From Nocardioides gilvus (lineage in GTDB: Bacteria; Actinomycetota; Actinomycetes; Propionibacteriales; Nocardioidaceae), in assembly GCF_003194605.1 (NCBI RefSeq), contig NZ_QHKY01000001.1, positions 186,001 to 250,000 on the forward strand: DNA of 64,000 nucleotides, written 5' to 3'. Both the position numbers and the translations under genes were made by a program. The notes beneath the pieces are model-generated. The model ran no database searches. It worked only from the letters and a program-made list of their open reading frames with translations, and was not told the DNA's origin. This document shows positions 15,917 through 25,375 of the stretch, in pieces; the stretch's first letter is position 1, and each line of letters starts with the position of its first letter.

Positions 15917-18171
15917 CCCGCCCGGGACCCCTGACCTTCGGGCGGGCCCTCCTGATGTCGTTGACGGCCGCCCTCACCGTCTGGATCTCCATGTTTGCCT
16001 GGCGACCGCTGTCGGTCACCTCCGAACACCTGACTCCACTGCTCTTCTGCGTCCTGCTTCTGGCTCTGACCAACGCAGTGGCACGTCTGCGCGACCTGGC
16101 AGGCGTGTGGGTCACGTTGCTCCAGACTGCAACTGCCGGCCTGCTCCTGCTGTGGTGGACCAGTGGTAGCCCGGTCCCGAGGTCGGACAGTCTGATTCGA
16201 CTGGGCGAGGTCTTCGCAGCAGCGTTCGACTCTGCTGATCGGTATGCCGCCCCTGTGCCCACCGACGTCGCTCCGGTGACCCCCCTCTTCTTCACGGTGG
16301 GTCTGGTGAGCATGGTGGTGGTCAGTCTCCTGGCGCTGTCGGCCAGGAGGGTCGCACTCACCGGCCTGGTCTTCTTCGTGCTCCAGGTCGTGCCGGTCAA
16401 CCTGGGCGCGGAGGTGAGTTGGTTCGTCTTCGTCCTCGTCGCCGCGGGCTACCTCTGTCTGCTCTTCCTGAGTCAGGCCAACGTGATCACCCAGTGGGGC
16501 CACGACGTCGCGGACTCCGGGTCCCGACGGGGATTCGTCACGAACGCGAGCACCGGTCGGGTCAGCGCGTGGCAGATCGGGGTGTTCTCCGTGGTCGGGG
16601 CGATTGCGCTCTCCACGGTGCTGAGCAGCGTCGTGCCCGGGACCGGGACCCGATTCGGCCCCCAGAAGGACTCCGCGAGCAACGAGGTCACCCTGACCAG
16701 CCCTCTGGTCGACCTGAGGCGTGACCTGGTGCGCGGGGCCGACGTACCCCTGCTGCGGGTGGAGGGCACCCGCAAGCCTTCGTACGTACGCACCGCCGTG
16801 CTCGCCGCCTTCAACGGGCGGGAGTGGAGCAGCGGCAGTCGTCGCGCTGCCCGCGTCCAGGGCGCTGACGGTGCACCGCTCGAACTGCCGGGGGTCGCAC
16901 CCGCTCTGGGTCAGGAGCGGACCCGGTACGACTTCGAGGCCACCGCGGCTTTCCGGTCACGGTGGCTCCCGGTCATGCCACTCACCGACACGGTCACCGC
17001 CGAGGGCGACTGGCGCTACGACCTCGCCACGATGGACTTCGCCGCCTTCGACAACGACCTCGACACCGCGGGCCTGTCCTGGCGGGTGACTGGCGTGGAG
17101 TTGGACTACGACGTCGAGACACTGGACGGAGCCTCCGAACGCACCGGACTGGTCTCCGACGAGTTCTTGGAGGTGCCTGATGACCTGCCGCCGATGGTCG
17201 CCGACCTCGCCGATCGGGTGACCGGTGACAGCGAGTCGAACTACCGCAAGGCCCGAGCACTCCAGTCGTGGTTCCGCAGCGAGTTCACCTACAGCCTCGA
17301 GCGGGCCGACTCCGTGGGCAACGACGAGTTGGTCGCCTTCCTCGACGAGTCCGGCCGCGTCGGCTACTGCGAACAGTTCGCCGCCTCGATGGCGGTGATG
17401 GCGCGCACGCTCAACATCCCGTCCCGAGTGGCCGTGGGCTTCCTCGAACCCCGCTCGGTGGGCGAGGACCTCTGGGAGTTCTCGGCGCACGACCTGCACG
17501 CTTGGCCCGAGCTCTTCTTCGCCGGCTCCGGGTGGGTGCGATTCGAACCGACGCCCGCCAGTCGCGCCTCCGGGGTCCCGGAGCACTCGGAGGACGACTT
17601 CGAGCAGAGCGAGGAGGCGCCTGCGCCGGAGGAGTCGCTCCCCTCCTCCGAGCCGTCCGAGGAGCCCGTGGCGCCGCAGGCCCAGCCGCGCGCCGAGGAG
17701 ACGACAGAGGCAGACCGGGCCGACTCCGGTCCGTCTCCTTGGATGGTGGCGACGGCACTCGGCCTGCTGCTGGCAGTGCTCCTGGCCGGAGTTGCAGTTG
17801 TGCCCGGGTGGCTCCGTCGTCGCCGACGCCACAGGCGTTTCCAGTCGGTCGACGTCGAGAGCCTCTGGACGGAGTTGCACGACACCGCCATCGATCTCCG
17901 TCTCCCCTGGCCAGGGGGTCGCTCGCCCCAGGTGATCGGCGAGCAGGTCAGGAAATGGTGCGATCCGGACGAGCCGACTGCCCAGGCGGCGGTGCGACGT
18001 CTGGTGCACGCGGTCGAGGTCCACCGATTCAGCCGGGCCTCGGGCCCCGCGACTGCCGCACTGATCCAGGACCTGGAGACCTGCCTGGCTTCCTTGGAGG
18101 CTGCTGGGACCCGTGGGGACCGGCGGCGAGCACGGTGGCTGCCTCGCTCACTGGCTCCGTGGGTCAGGTGA
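15913..18171 (+). CDS. Membrane-bound transglutaminase-like protein (DUF3488/DUF4129 type)
   Basis: A 752-residue protein with six or so N-terminal transmembrane helices (DUF3488), an extracytoplasmic transglutaminase-like domain, an acidic Pro/Glu linker, another membrane helix near 620-640 and a cytoplasmic DUF4129 tail. The papain-like catalytic Cys lies in GYCEQFAAS (Cys486) and the His in HDLHAWPE (His529), followed by VRFEPTP, so the active site looks intact. Family members may cross-link or hydrolyse exported peptides. ATG start by ATGA overlap with DUF58. It ends 43 bp before the convergent DUF3040 gene. Confidence 0.92.
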   Translation: MTRPGPLTFGRALLMSLTAALTVWISMFAWRPLSVTSEHLTPLLFCVLLLALTNAVARLRDLAGVWVTLLQTATAGLLLLWWTSGSPVPRSDSLIRLGEVFAAAFDSADRYAAPVPTDVAPVTPLFFTVGLVSMVVVSLLALSARRVALTGLVFFVLQVVPVNLGAEVSWFVFVLVAAGYLCLLFLSQANVITQWGHDVADSGSRRGFVTNASTGRVSAWQIGVFSVVGAIALSTVLSSVVPGTGTRFGPQKDSASNEVTLTSPLVDLRRDLVRGADVPLLRVEGTRKPSYVRTAVLAAFNGREWSSGSRRAARVQGADGAPLELPGVAPALGQERTRYDFEATAAFRSRWLPVMPLTDTVTAEGDWRYDLATMDFAAFDNDLDTAGLSWRVTGVELDYDVETLDGASERTGLVSDEFLEVPDDLPPMVADLADRVTGDSESNYRKARALQSWFRSEFTYSLERADSVGNDELVAFLDESGRVGYCEQFAASMAVMARTLNIPSRVAVGFLEPRSVGEDLWEFSAHDLHAWPELFFAGSGWVRFEPTPASRASGVPEHSEDDFEQSEEAPAPEESLPSSEPSEEPVAPQAQPRAEETTEADRADSGPSPWMVATALGLLLAVLLAGVAVVPGWLRRRRRHRRFQSVDVESLWTELHDTAIDLRLPWPGGRSPQVIGEQVRKWCDPDEPTAQAAVRRLVHAVEVHRFSRASGPATAALIQDLETCLASLEAAGTRGDRRRARWLPRSLAPWVR

Positions 18172-18191
18172 TCGCGCAGCCCGATGTGTTG

Positions 18192-18209
18192 CCTCGACCG
18201 GGGTTGAGG
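18192..18209. terminator. Weak candidate bidirectional terminator
   Basis: CCTCGAC and GTTGAGG form a 7-bp stem with one G-U pair and a 4-nt loop, between the convergent transglutaminase and DUF3040 genes. There is no U tract on either side. Confidence 0.35.
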
Positions 18210-18214
18210 GGTGG

Positions 18215-18655
18215 TCAGTAGCCGCCGGTGTCACGGCGACGACGCCAGCGCTCCTCCATGCGGTCCATGAAGGAGCTGCCGGAACGAGAGCCGCGGACAG
18301 ACCGCTTGGAGGACCGACCTCGGCTTCCGCCGTCAGCGACACCGAAACCTTGAGGTGTGGCACGGAAGGGCGTCGGGGAGGGCTGTTGTGGTGCCCGCAG
18401 CGACGTCACCGCGATGGTGGCGGAGGCGAGCATGACGATGAACCCGATGACACCGATCACGGGTTGGGCGGCGATGGCGCCGGTCATCAACACCACGACC
18501 CCCAGCACGAACGCTGCCCCCGCCAGGACGGCGCGGCGGCGCGAAGCTCGCTGGACGCCCGTGCCGCGCAATGTGTGCGCCAACTTGGGGTCGTCCTCGA
18601 CGAGTGCGCGCTCCATCTGCTCGAGCAGTCGCAACTCCTCTTCCGAGAGTGGCAC
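18215..18655 (-). CDS. DUF3040 family membrane protein
   Basis: A 146-residue protein with the family opening PLSEEELRLLEQMERALVEDDPKLAHTLRG, two transmembrane helices (about 41-60 and 65-87) and a basic Ser/Arg-rich cytoplasmic tail. DUF3040 proteins are common in actinobacteria, often near dinB or mraZ, and have no known function. GTG start with GGGAGG 4-5 nt upstream. It lies 90 bp after dinB on the same strand and may be read from the same transcript or from its own promoter. Confidence 0.88.
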   Translation of the reverse strand: MPLSEEELRLLEQMERALVEDDPKLAHTLRGTGVQRASRRRAVLAGAAFVLGVVVLMTGAIAAQPVIGVIGFIVMLASATIAVTSLRAPQQPSPTPFRATPQGFGVADGGSRGRSSKRSVRGSRSGSSFMDRMEERWRRRRDTGGY

Positions 18656-18745
18656 TTTTCCTCCCGACGGTTCTGAAGCGGAGCATCCGCAAGGCCAAGT
18701 TTAGGCAGCGGTCTTCCTCCACGGTAGCCGCAGGGGTGAAATACG

Positions 18746-19930
18746 TCATCCTTTCCCACGGCTGATCAAGCTGGCCGGCCGCACGGCTGCAGAACCGAAC
18801 CGGCGGGTTGCAGCATCCATGGCTCGTTCGGCCTCTGACCACCCTCGCTCCGGCTCCCCCAGCACCATCTGTCGATGCACCTGGATGCGCGGCACCAGAC
18901 CTTCCACCCGCACGCCCACCAACCGCAGACGGGCCCGTTGCAGACCGAGGGCCCGGTGGAGCGCGGTGGCCACCCGATGGATCTCCACGGTGACGTCGGT
19001 GGCCTCGGCGAGGGTGCGCGAACGCGTGATCGTGGTGAAGTCGGAGAACCTGATCCGGATCGTGACGGTGCGGCCCGCAACCCGGGCAGCCCGCATCCTC
19101 ACAGCGACCTTCGCGCTGAGCCGCAACAGCTCCTGGTCGATCGTGTCCGGGTCGTCGACGTCGCGTTCGAAGGTGTGGTCCGCTCCCATCGAACGATCCG
19201 GTGCGTGAGGTCCGAGACGCCGGGCGACCACCCGTCGGTCGACTCCCCAGGCAAGCTCGTGGAGTTGGGTGCCCGTGACCTGACCCAGGGCCCGTTGCAC
19301 CGTGTGGAGCGGAGTGTGGGCCAGGTCCCCCACGGTGATGAGACCCAATCTGTGCAGCTGGTCCCGGGTCTTCTCCCCCACCCCCCAGAGCTCACCGACG
19401 TCGAGGGGGTGCAGGAAGGACGTCACCTCCTCGGGGCGGACCACGACCACGCCGTCGGGTTTGGCCCGGCGGCTGGCCAGCTTGGCGATGATCGGGGTGG
19501 CAGCCACCCCGACCGAACAGGTGATCCGCTGCTCGTCGTGGATCGTGGCCCGCAACCCTTCCGCGATCTGGGTCGGGGTTCCGAGACGCAGCGCTGCACC
19601 CGAGACGTCGAGGAACGCCTCGTCCAGCGAGAGCACCTCCACTAGGGGGCTGACCTGACGGAAGTTCTCCATCACTGCCGACGAGACCTGGTCGAAGAGG
19701 GCGAAGTCCGGCGCGAGCACCACCGCACCAGGACAGATCCGACGGGCCCGGGTCATCGGCATCGCCGACGTCACCCCGCTGCGCCGGGCCAGGTAGTTGG
19801 CCGAGAGCACCACCCCCCGTCCCCCGCCGCCCACGATCACCGGCACCTGGGCCAGGTCGGGACGATCACGCGTGGCCACCGAGGCGTAGAAGGCGTCCAT
19901 GTCGACGTGCAGGACCGGCGTACGGCTCAT
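18746..19930 (-). CDS. dinB: Y-family DNA polymerase IV (DinB)
   Basis: Translesion DNA polymerase. The 394-residue product has the palm motif HVDMDAFYASV (8-18), the second catalytic motif SLDEAFLDVSG, the fingers and thumb with WGVGEKTRDQLHRLGL (helix-hairpin-helix), and a C-terminal little-finger domain. Catalytic acidic residues are intact, unlike in ImuB-type inactive paralogues. Start chosen at MSRTPVLHVDMD. It lies 63 bp downstream of the methyltransferase gene and in the same direction as dnaE2, so it may be a distal member of the SOS-controlled operon. Confidence 0.95.
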   Translation of the reverse strand: MSRTPVLHVDMDAFYASVATRDRPDLAQVPVIVGGGGRGVVLSANYLARRSGVTSAMPMTRARRICPGAVVLAPDFALFDQVSSAVMENFRQVSPLVEVLSLDEAFLDVSGAALRLGTPTQIAEGLRATIHDEQRITCSVGVAATPIIAKLASRRAKPDGVVVVRPEEVTSFLHPLDVGELWGVGEKTRDQLHRLGLITVGDLAHTPLHTVQRALGQVTGTQLHELAWGVDRRVVARRLGPHAPDRSMGADHTFERDVDDPDTIDQELLRLSAKVAVRMRAARVAGRTVTIRIRFSDFTTITRSRTLAEATDVTVEIHRVATALHRALGLQRARLRLVGVRVEGLVPRIQVHRQMVLGEPERGWSEAERAMDAATRRFGSAAVRPASLISRGKG

Positions 19931-19993
19931 CACCCGACCACCCAGGACGACCAAGGACCGAGCTCCGGGAACGACGGGGCCTGTGGGGTCGGG

Positions 19994-20719
19994 TCAGTGA
20001 GTGGCGAGCAGGTGCACCTGGGCTGCGAGGGGGAGGAACTCGGATCGCTCCGAGACCGCCTTCTCCAGCTCCACCAACGCTGCTGTGGCTCCGGGTTCGA
20101 GATCGACCAGAGCCCCCGGGACCAGATCGGCGAAGACGCGTACGGCATGCACCTGGTCCACGGTGAACCCGCGGTCGACGACCAGGCGTTCGATCTCCTG
20201 GGCCGTGAAACGACGAGTGGAGCGTGCGCCCTGGACGGGCACGGCCTCAGCGGGATCGAGCAACTCCCTGGCCTGGTGGAAGTGTCCGGCCATCGCCCTG
20301 GCGATGACGGCGGCATGTCGCTGCGCGACCAGCAGACTGAGCGTGCCTCCGGGGCGCAGCACCCGGGCCAGCACCTCGAGCGCAGCGACCGGGTCAGGGA
20401 CGATCTCGAGGACTCCGTGGCACAGCACGACGTCGACACTTCCGGGTCCGACGACGTCGAGCAGGGTCGAGAGGTCGCCCTGGTGGCCGGTGACCTCCAC
20501 ACCTGCTTCACTCGCCCGGTTCCCGAGCGCCGCCAGGGCATCAGGACTGGGATCGACCACGGTGACGTGGTGCCCCGACCTCGCGACCTGCACGGCGAAG
20601 CCTCCCGTGCCGCCACCGATGTCGAGCACCACTTGTCCGTCCGTGCCGTCCAGGACCGGGGCGAGGGCCCCCCAGACGACGGAGGACCTTGCCGCGCTGC
20701 GTCGCTCGCTGACTGACAT
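19994..20719 (-). CDS. SAM-dependent methyltransferase (class I)
   Basis: A 241-residue Rossmann-fold methyltransferase with motif I VLDIGGGTGGFAVQVA, motif II VTVVDPS, the GDLSTL acidic loop and motif IV VDVVLCHGVLEIVPDP followed by VLRPGGTLSLL. It resembles the general Methyltransf_11/25 group; the substrate cannot be told. Related genes are often found beside dnaE2 or dinB in actinobacteria. It lies 31 bp after dnaE2, but a TAGGGT hexamer 7 nt before its ATG suggests that it also has its own leaderless promoter. Confidence 0.85.
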   Translation of the reverse strand: MSVSERRSAARSSVVWGALAPVLDGTDGQVVLDIGGGTGGFAVQVARSGHHVTVVDPSPDALAALGNRASEAGVEVTGHQGDLSTLLDVVGPGSVDVVLCHGVLEIVPDPVAALEVLARVLRPGGTLSLLVAQRHAAVIARAMAGHFHQARELLDPAEAVPVQGARSTRRFTAQEIERLVVDRGFTVDQVHAVRVFADLVPGALVDLEPGATAALVELEKAVSERSEFLPLAAQVHLLATH

Positions 20720-20726
20720 GTCTCAC

Positions 20727-20732
20727 ACCCTA
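20727..20732 (-). promoter_or_regulatory. Candidate -10 for a leaderless methyltransferase mRNA
   Basis: TAGGGT ends 7 nt before the ATG at 20719, the spacing seen in leaderless actinobacterial genes. Confidence 0.5.
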
Positions 20733-20750
20733 GGGCGAAACACCTCGATT

Positions 20751-23700
20751 TCATCCTGGGCTCCCCGGACTTCGGTGCCACAGACCACGCGCAGGCGCGG
20801 TCGTCGACCCACCAGCTGGTTTGACGTCCGCGTACGGCGACATCCGGAAGCCGCTGCTGTGCACGAGCACCCGGCGTTGTCCCGGCCCGGTGGTCGTGAC
20901 GGGAGCACGGGACATCCGGGCCCGCACCGCTGCCAGTCCTTCCTCGGAGGTGGTCCCTGCGTCCCACAGCGCCGCCATCTCGGGCAACGCCCAGGCGCCG
21001 GTGGCGCGCACGGAGACTCCACGGTGTCCGGTCCGACGCACCTCTCCTCGCACCAGCAACAACCAGGAGGAGAAGACCGTGGAGGCGTACGCACCCTGGG
21101 CGTCCTCGAAGAAGGTGGCGTCCACCGGGCCGGTCGAATCGTCCACGGTCAGGAAGACCACACGTCGACCCGAACGGATCGGAGGGGTCTGGGTGGCCAC
21201 CTTGACCCCGGCGACCAGCACTTCGGCACGGCTCCGACGGCGGAGCAGGTCACGACTTCTGGTGACCCCCAGAGCATCGAGGAAAGCGTCGTACTCCCCG
21301 ATGACGTGACCGCTGACGTCCAGCCCGAGGATCTCGAGCTCCGCCGACATCCGTTCGCCGAGACTCAGCTCAGGCAGCCCACTCACCCCTCGCCCACCTG
21401 CAGACTCGATGTCTAGCGCCAGCTGGACCGAGTCCAGTTGACCCTGGCCCGGCGACGTGTGGACCTGGGCCGCCGCTCGCGCCCTGACGTCACCGCCTCC
21501 CCCTGCCCGTACGGAGCGGCCTCGCCCTCGCGCGCCACGCCCCGTCGACTTGGTGGAGCGCTCCAGCTCAGCCACCTGGAGCAGGAGGTCGCGACGGGTC
21601 AGTTGGTCACGCACGACCACCCCTGCATCCGCACCGGCGATCCGATGGATCTGGTCGAACCCACCGGCCAGCACGAGGCGCTCGGCCACCGGCCTCGAGA
21701 CGCCTGCCCGTTGCCAGAAGTCCGCCAAGGACGAATAGGGGCGGGCTGCGACGATCCGCTCGACCTCGTGGGCGTTGATCCCCTTGACCTCGCTCAGGGC
21801 CAGTCGGATGCCGTAACCGGCGGGGGCGTCGGCGTCATAAGCCACGACGTAGTCCCGCTCGGAGGTGTTGACGTCCAGGGGATGCACCGCCACCCCGAAC
21901 TGCCGGGCGTCATCGAGGATCAGTCGCTTGGGGTACATCCCGGGGTCATGGGTCAGGACCCCGGCCAGGAAATGAGCGGGCCAGTGCGTCTTCAGCCAGG
22001 CCGACTGGTAGGTCGGCAGCGCGAAGGCCGCTGCATGCGCCTTGCAGAACCCGAACGAGGCGAAGGCCTCGAGCACCTTCCAGATCTGGTCGACGAAGGG
22101 CGGTTCGTAGCCGCGTTCGAGAGCACGGGGCACGAACCAGTCATGGACGTCCACCATCTGTTCGGCGCTGCCCATCGCCCGCCGCTTCTCGTCGGCCTCG
22201 GCGAAAGTGACCCCCGTCAGACGAGCGATGATCTCGATCACCTGTTCGTGGAAGACCACCACGCCGTGGGTCGACTCCAGGATCGGTTTCAGGTCCGGAT
22301 GCAGGTGGACCACCGGGCGCCACCCCTGCTTCGCCTCCAGGTAGGGAGTGATCATGTCGCTCTTGACCGGTCCGGGACGGAAGAGGGAGATGTCGGTGAT
22401 GATCTCCTCGAAGGTGTCGATGCCCGACTTGCCGACGAGTTCACGCTGCCCCGGGGACTCGATCTGGAAGACGCCCAACGTGCGTGCGCTGCTGATCAAC
22501 TCATAGGTCGGCGGGTCGTCGAAGGGCACCTGGGACTCGTCGTCCAGGTCGAGTCGGACATGGTCCACCCGATTGATCTCGGCCACCGCGTGGGACATGG
22601 CCGACTGCATCCTGATGCCGAGCACGTCGAGCTTGAGCAGCCCCAGGTCTTCGACGTCGTCCTTGTCGAACTGGCTCATCGGGTAGCCCGCTGCACTGGC
22701 CTCGACCGGAGTGCGGGAGAGCAGGGAAGCATCCGAGAGCAGGACGCCACACGGGTGCACCGCGATGTGTCGGGGCAGCCCGTCGAGACGTTCGACCAGG
22801 GCGAACATCAGGTCGAGACGTTCGGCTGCGAGACCGCTGGCCCGCAGTTCCGGGAGGTCCCGCAGAGCGGAGCGGGCGTCCCTGGCACGAAGGTGCGGGA
22901 AGGCCTTGGCGATCGCGTCCACCTCCCCCGGCGGCATCCCCAACGCAGCACCGACGTCGCGGACCGCGTGTCGCACCCGATAGGTCTCGGTCATCGACAC
23001 GCAGACGCACCGGTCACCACCGAAGCGTTCCAGGATCGCCTCGTAGACCTCCGCCCGTCGAGCTGAGTCCACGTCGACGTCGATGTCGGGCAGCGACTTC
23101 CTGCGCGGTGAGAGGAATCGCTCCATCAGCAGGTCGTGTCGCAACGGGTCCACGCCCGAGATCCCGAGGAGGTAGTTGACGAGGCTGCCTGCCCCCGACC
23201 CGCGGGCAGCACACCGCACACCCATGTCACGGATCAGGTCGGTCACCTCACCCACGGTGAGGAAGTAGGAGGCATAGCCCAGCGACTCGATGACGTCGAG
23301 CTCGTCGTGGAGCCGCTTCCAGATGCGTTGCCGGGGCGACTGCCCGTAGCGCCATCCGATCGCGGCCTCACATCGAGCGCGCAGTTGAGCGTCCGCCGGG
23401 GTCCGTCCGCCGCCCGCGTCCGGGACTCCGTCACGGCGTACGACTTCGAACTCCGGAAAATGGATCGTGCCGATCCCCAGATCCCTCCGCAGGTCCAGCG
23501 CACAGGCCTCGCCCAGCTCCCGGGTGCGCGCCAGCAGACGCTCTGCCGCGCGCGGCCCCTGTCCGGCGGAACGGCAGATCTCCTGGGCGATCTCCGCCAT
23601 CTGGCAGCCGGACTTGAGGTATCCCTCGGCGTTCCTCCGGTCGAGGTGTCGCCTGTCCAACGGCACCAGCCGACGGGCTGCGTCGAGCACGTCGACCGTG

Positions 23701-24416
23701 GGCGCGTCTTCCCTGCGCGCATGGCGGACGGCATTGCTCAGCACCGTCTCCACACCCGCCTCCTCGGCCAGACCTGCCATTCGGGCCGCGTGCGGAGTAC
23801 TGCCGGCCCACCAGCCGGTGGCGCTCGCCCCCAACAGGTGCGAGACGAGCTCGACCCGGAGGTGGTCACGACCGACCAGACGCACCCAGCGCGCCAGCAG
23901 GGTCCGAGCCAGCTCGTCGTGGCGTGCCGCCACTGCTGCTCCCACGTCCGAGGCTGGCCCCAGGAGCACGCTCACCCGCCCCTGGGCCAGGTGCGGGGCC
24001 AGGAGTTCTGGTGAGGCAACCGGCTTCCCCCGCTCCCCGGTGAGGTGGGTGTCGGAGATCAACCGGCACAGCGAGGCCCACCCCGCTCCGTCCTCGGCGA
24101 GGAAGGTCGCCCGGGGCCAGCGGTCGTCCCGGAAGGCACCACCGCGTACGGGTTGTCGTGTCACTGCCGGCTTGCGCTGCACGGCCAGAGCCCCTGGGCC
24201 CACCGCGACGTCGACCCCGAGAATCGGTCTGATCCCGAGAGTGGCAGCAGCCTTCGCGAACTTCACCGCACCGTAGGTGCCGTCCCTGTCGGTGAGGGCC
24301 ATGAGGTCCATCCCGTGCTCGACGGCGCGTTCGACCAGTGCCTTCGGGTGTGAGGCGCCGTACTGGAGCGAGTGACCCGAGGCCACATGGAGATGGACGA
24401 ATTCGTCACGCGGCAC
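20751..24416 (-). CDS. dnaE2: Error-prone DNA polymerase III alpha subunit DnaE2 (ImuC)
   Basis: C-family polymerase that performs SOS-induced mutagenic synthesis, normally with ImuA'/ImuB or a Y-family partner and the beta clamp. The 1221 residues run through an N-terminal PHP domain (FVHLHVASGHSLQYGASHP), the palm with GSGAGSLVNYLLG and the catalytic PDIDVDVDS (about 442-450), the fingers (KRRAMGSAEQ, FGFCKAHAAAFA), tandem helix-hairpin-helix motifs and a C-terminal OB-fold (VFLTVDDSTGPVDATFFEDA). It is longer than average because of a Gly/Arg-rich linker before the OB domain. The start overlaps the HEPN gene by 11 bp. An SOS box lies at the head of the operon. Confidence 0.95.
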   Translation of the reverse strand: MPRDEFVHLHVASGHSLQYGASHPKALVERAVEHGMDLMALTDRDGTYGAVKFAKAAATLGIRPILGVDVAVGPGALAVQRKPAVTRQPVRGGAFRDDRWPRATFLAEDGAGWASLCRLISDTHLTGERGKPVASPELLAPHLAQGRVSVLLGPASDVGAAVAARHDELARTLLARWVRLVGRDHLRVELVSHLLGASATGWWAGSTPHAARMAGLAEEAGVETVLSNAVRHARREDAPTVDVLDAARRLVPLDRRHLDRRNAEGYLKSGCQMAEIAQEICRSAGQGPRAAERLLARTRELGEACALDLRRDLGIGTIHFPEFEVVRRDGVPDAGGGRTPADAQLRARCEAAIGWRYGQSPRQRIWKRLHDELDVIESLGYASYFLTVGEVTDLIRDMGVRCAARGSGAGSLVNYLLGISGVDPLRHDLLMERFLSPRRKSLPDIDVDVDSARRAEVYEAILERFGGDRCVCVSMTETYRVRHAVRDVGAALGMPPGEVDAIAKAFPHLRARDARSALRDLPELRASGLAAERLDLMFALVERLDGLPRHIAVHPCGVLLSDASLLSRTPVEASAAGYPMSQFDKDDVEDLGLLKLDVLGIRMQSAMSHAVAEINRVDHVRLDLDDESQVPFDDPPTYELISSARTLGVFQIESPGQRELVGKSGIDTFEEIITDISLFRPGPVKSDMITPYLEAKQGWRPVVHLHPDLKPILESTHGVVVFHEQVIEIIARLTGVTFAEADEKRRAMGSAEQMVDVHDWFVPRALERGYEPPFVDQIWKVLEAFASFGFCKAHAAAFALPTYQSAWLKTHWPAHFLAGVLTHDPGMYPKRLILDDARQFGVAVHPLDVNTSERDYVVAYDADAPAGYGIRLALSEVKGINAHEVERIVAARPYSSLADFWQRAGVSRPVAERLVLAGGFDQIHRIAGADAGVVVRDQLTRRDLLLQVAELERSTKSTGRGARGRGRSVRAGGGGDVRARAAAQVHTSPGQGQLDSVQLALDIESAGGRGVSGLPELSLGERMSAELEILGLDVSGHVIGEYDAFLDALGVTRSRDLLRRRSRAEVLVAGVKVATQTPPIRSGRRVVFLTVDDSTGPVDATFFEDAQGAYASTVFSSWLLLVRGEVRRTGHRGVSVRATGAWALPEMAALWDAGTTSEEGLAAVRARMSRAPVTTTGPGQRRVLVHSSGFRMSPYADVKPAGGSTTAPARGLWHRSPGSPG

Positions 24417-24882
24417 CGATCCGCCCTGCCGTCCGCACCCCCACCAGCGCCAACGCCAGCTGGTCAGGGTGCTGGGTGTGCGGGATCAGTCCCAAGGATT
24501 GCTCCACCACGGCCAGGAACCGGTCAGCGTCACGCACCAGATCAGCAGCCTCCCGCTCGTTGACCGCACGGGTCGAGCCGGCTTCAGCCGCTGCGCGCTT
24601 TCCCGCGCCGGCAGCGAAGAAGGTCGCCCACTCCACGAACTCAGGCGCCACCTCGGCCAACAGCACCCAGGCGTTGCGTTGTCTGCGCCTCCCCGGCGTG
24701 GGCAACGCCCTCGCAGCCAACAACGCGGCGGCAGCGCGCAACGCCGCCACGTGGGCACAGGCGTACCGGGTCGGAACGTCACGAGCGGTCACCGCCTCCT
24801 GGAGCGACTCCGCCGACCTGGCCAGGTAGGAGTGGGTCGCCGCAGGCAACAGGTGCGGATTCATGGGCTTCGTCATGACCAT
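24406..24882 (-). CDS. SAV_6107-type HEPN domain protein
   Basis: A 158-residue all-alpha protein located between DUF6504 and dnaE2, recognised as the HEPN_SAV_6107-like family commonly encoded with actinobacterial dnaE2/dinB. HEPN domains are often ribonucleases with an Arg-X4-6-His motif. Here Arg39-Tyr-Ala-Cys-Ala-His44 fits RX4H and sits in a helix (PTRYACAHVAALRAAAALLAA), followed by a conserved-looking WVLLAEVAPEFVEWATFFAAGAGKRAAAE segment. Catalysis is inferred only from that motif. The ATG at 24882 or a GTG just upstream may be the start; the upstream gene ends only 3 bp before. It overlaps dnaE2 by 11 bp. Confidence 0.82.
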   Translation of the reverse strand: MVMTKPMNPHLLPAATHSYLARSAESLQEAVTARDVPTRYACAHVAALRAAAALLAARALPTPGRRRQRNAWVLLAEVAPEFVEWATFFAAGAGKRAAAEAGSTRAVNEREAADLVRDADRFLAVVEQSLGLIPHTQHPDQLALALVGVRTAGRIGAA

Positions 24883-24885
24883 CAC

Positions 24886-25296
24886 TCAGTCCTGGCACCC
24901 GAGGAGCTGCCAGCGCCCCTCGACTGCGTCGTGGGAGAGGTCGAAGACCCCGTCGTTCAACGAGGGATCCACGTGGTCTCGCAGCCCCGGGCGGGCTGCC
25001 TCGACCCGCCAGATCTCACGTTCGGCCACCAGCGCAGAACCGAACTGCTGCCACTCCTTCGGATCCCCCGAGTCGCTGCCAGGTGCTCGGCCGGTCGACG
25101 CGAGCGCGTCATCGCTCACGTCACCGACGACGGCGCCCACCAGGGCCGACTGCCACCACGGATCGGTCTCCACCCATCGGGCAACCACCGCCCGCACCTT
25201 CCAGAGTCGTCCCCTCCACAGGAACTGTTCGGGCCCGTCCACGCACCCTGCCACTGGTCCTCTACGGACCTCCACGAGATCGTCGTACCGCCGCAT
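24886..25296 (-). CDS. DUF6504 family protein, first gene of the SOS operon
   Basis: A 136-residue protein with no membrane segment or signal. Conserved features are a basic N-terminus (MRRYDDLVEVRRG), PEQFLWRGRLWKVRAVVARWVETDPWW, then REIWRVEA and a C-terminal GVFDLSHDAVEGRWQLLG segment: beta-rich and tryptophan-rich, compatible with a small barrel. The family is regularly encoded beside dinB/dnaE2 in actinobacteria and has no known activity. The ATG at 25296 has a strong GAGGAGG 5 nt upstream, which decides it over an earlier start. The SOS box lies 80 bp upstream. Confidence 0.82.
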   Translation of the reverse strand: MRRYDDLVEVRRGPVAGCVDGPEQFLWRGRLWKVRAVVARWVETDPWWQSALVGAVVGDVSDDALASTGRAPGSDSGDPKEWQQFGSALVAEREIWRVEAARPGLRDHVDPSLNDGVFDLSHDAVEGRWQLLGCQD

Positions 25297-25375
25297 GATT
25301 CCTCCTCGAGCAGTCTTCGACCCCGCTCCGACCCCGGCGATGGTGGGGGTCGAGGTCACCACCACCGAGGTCGCT

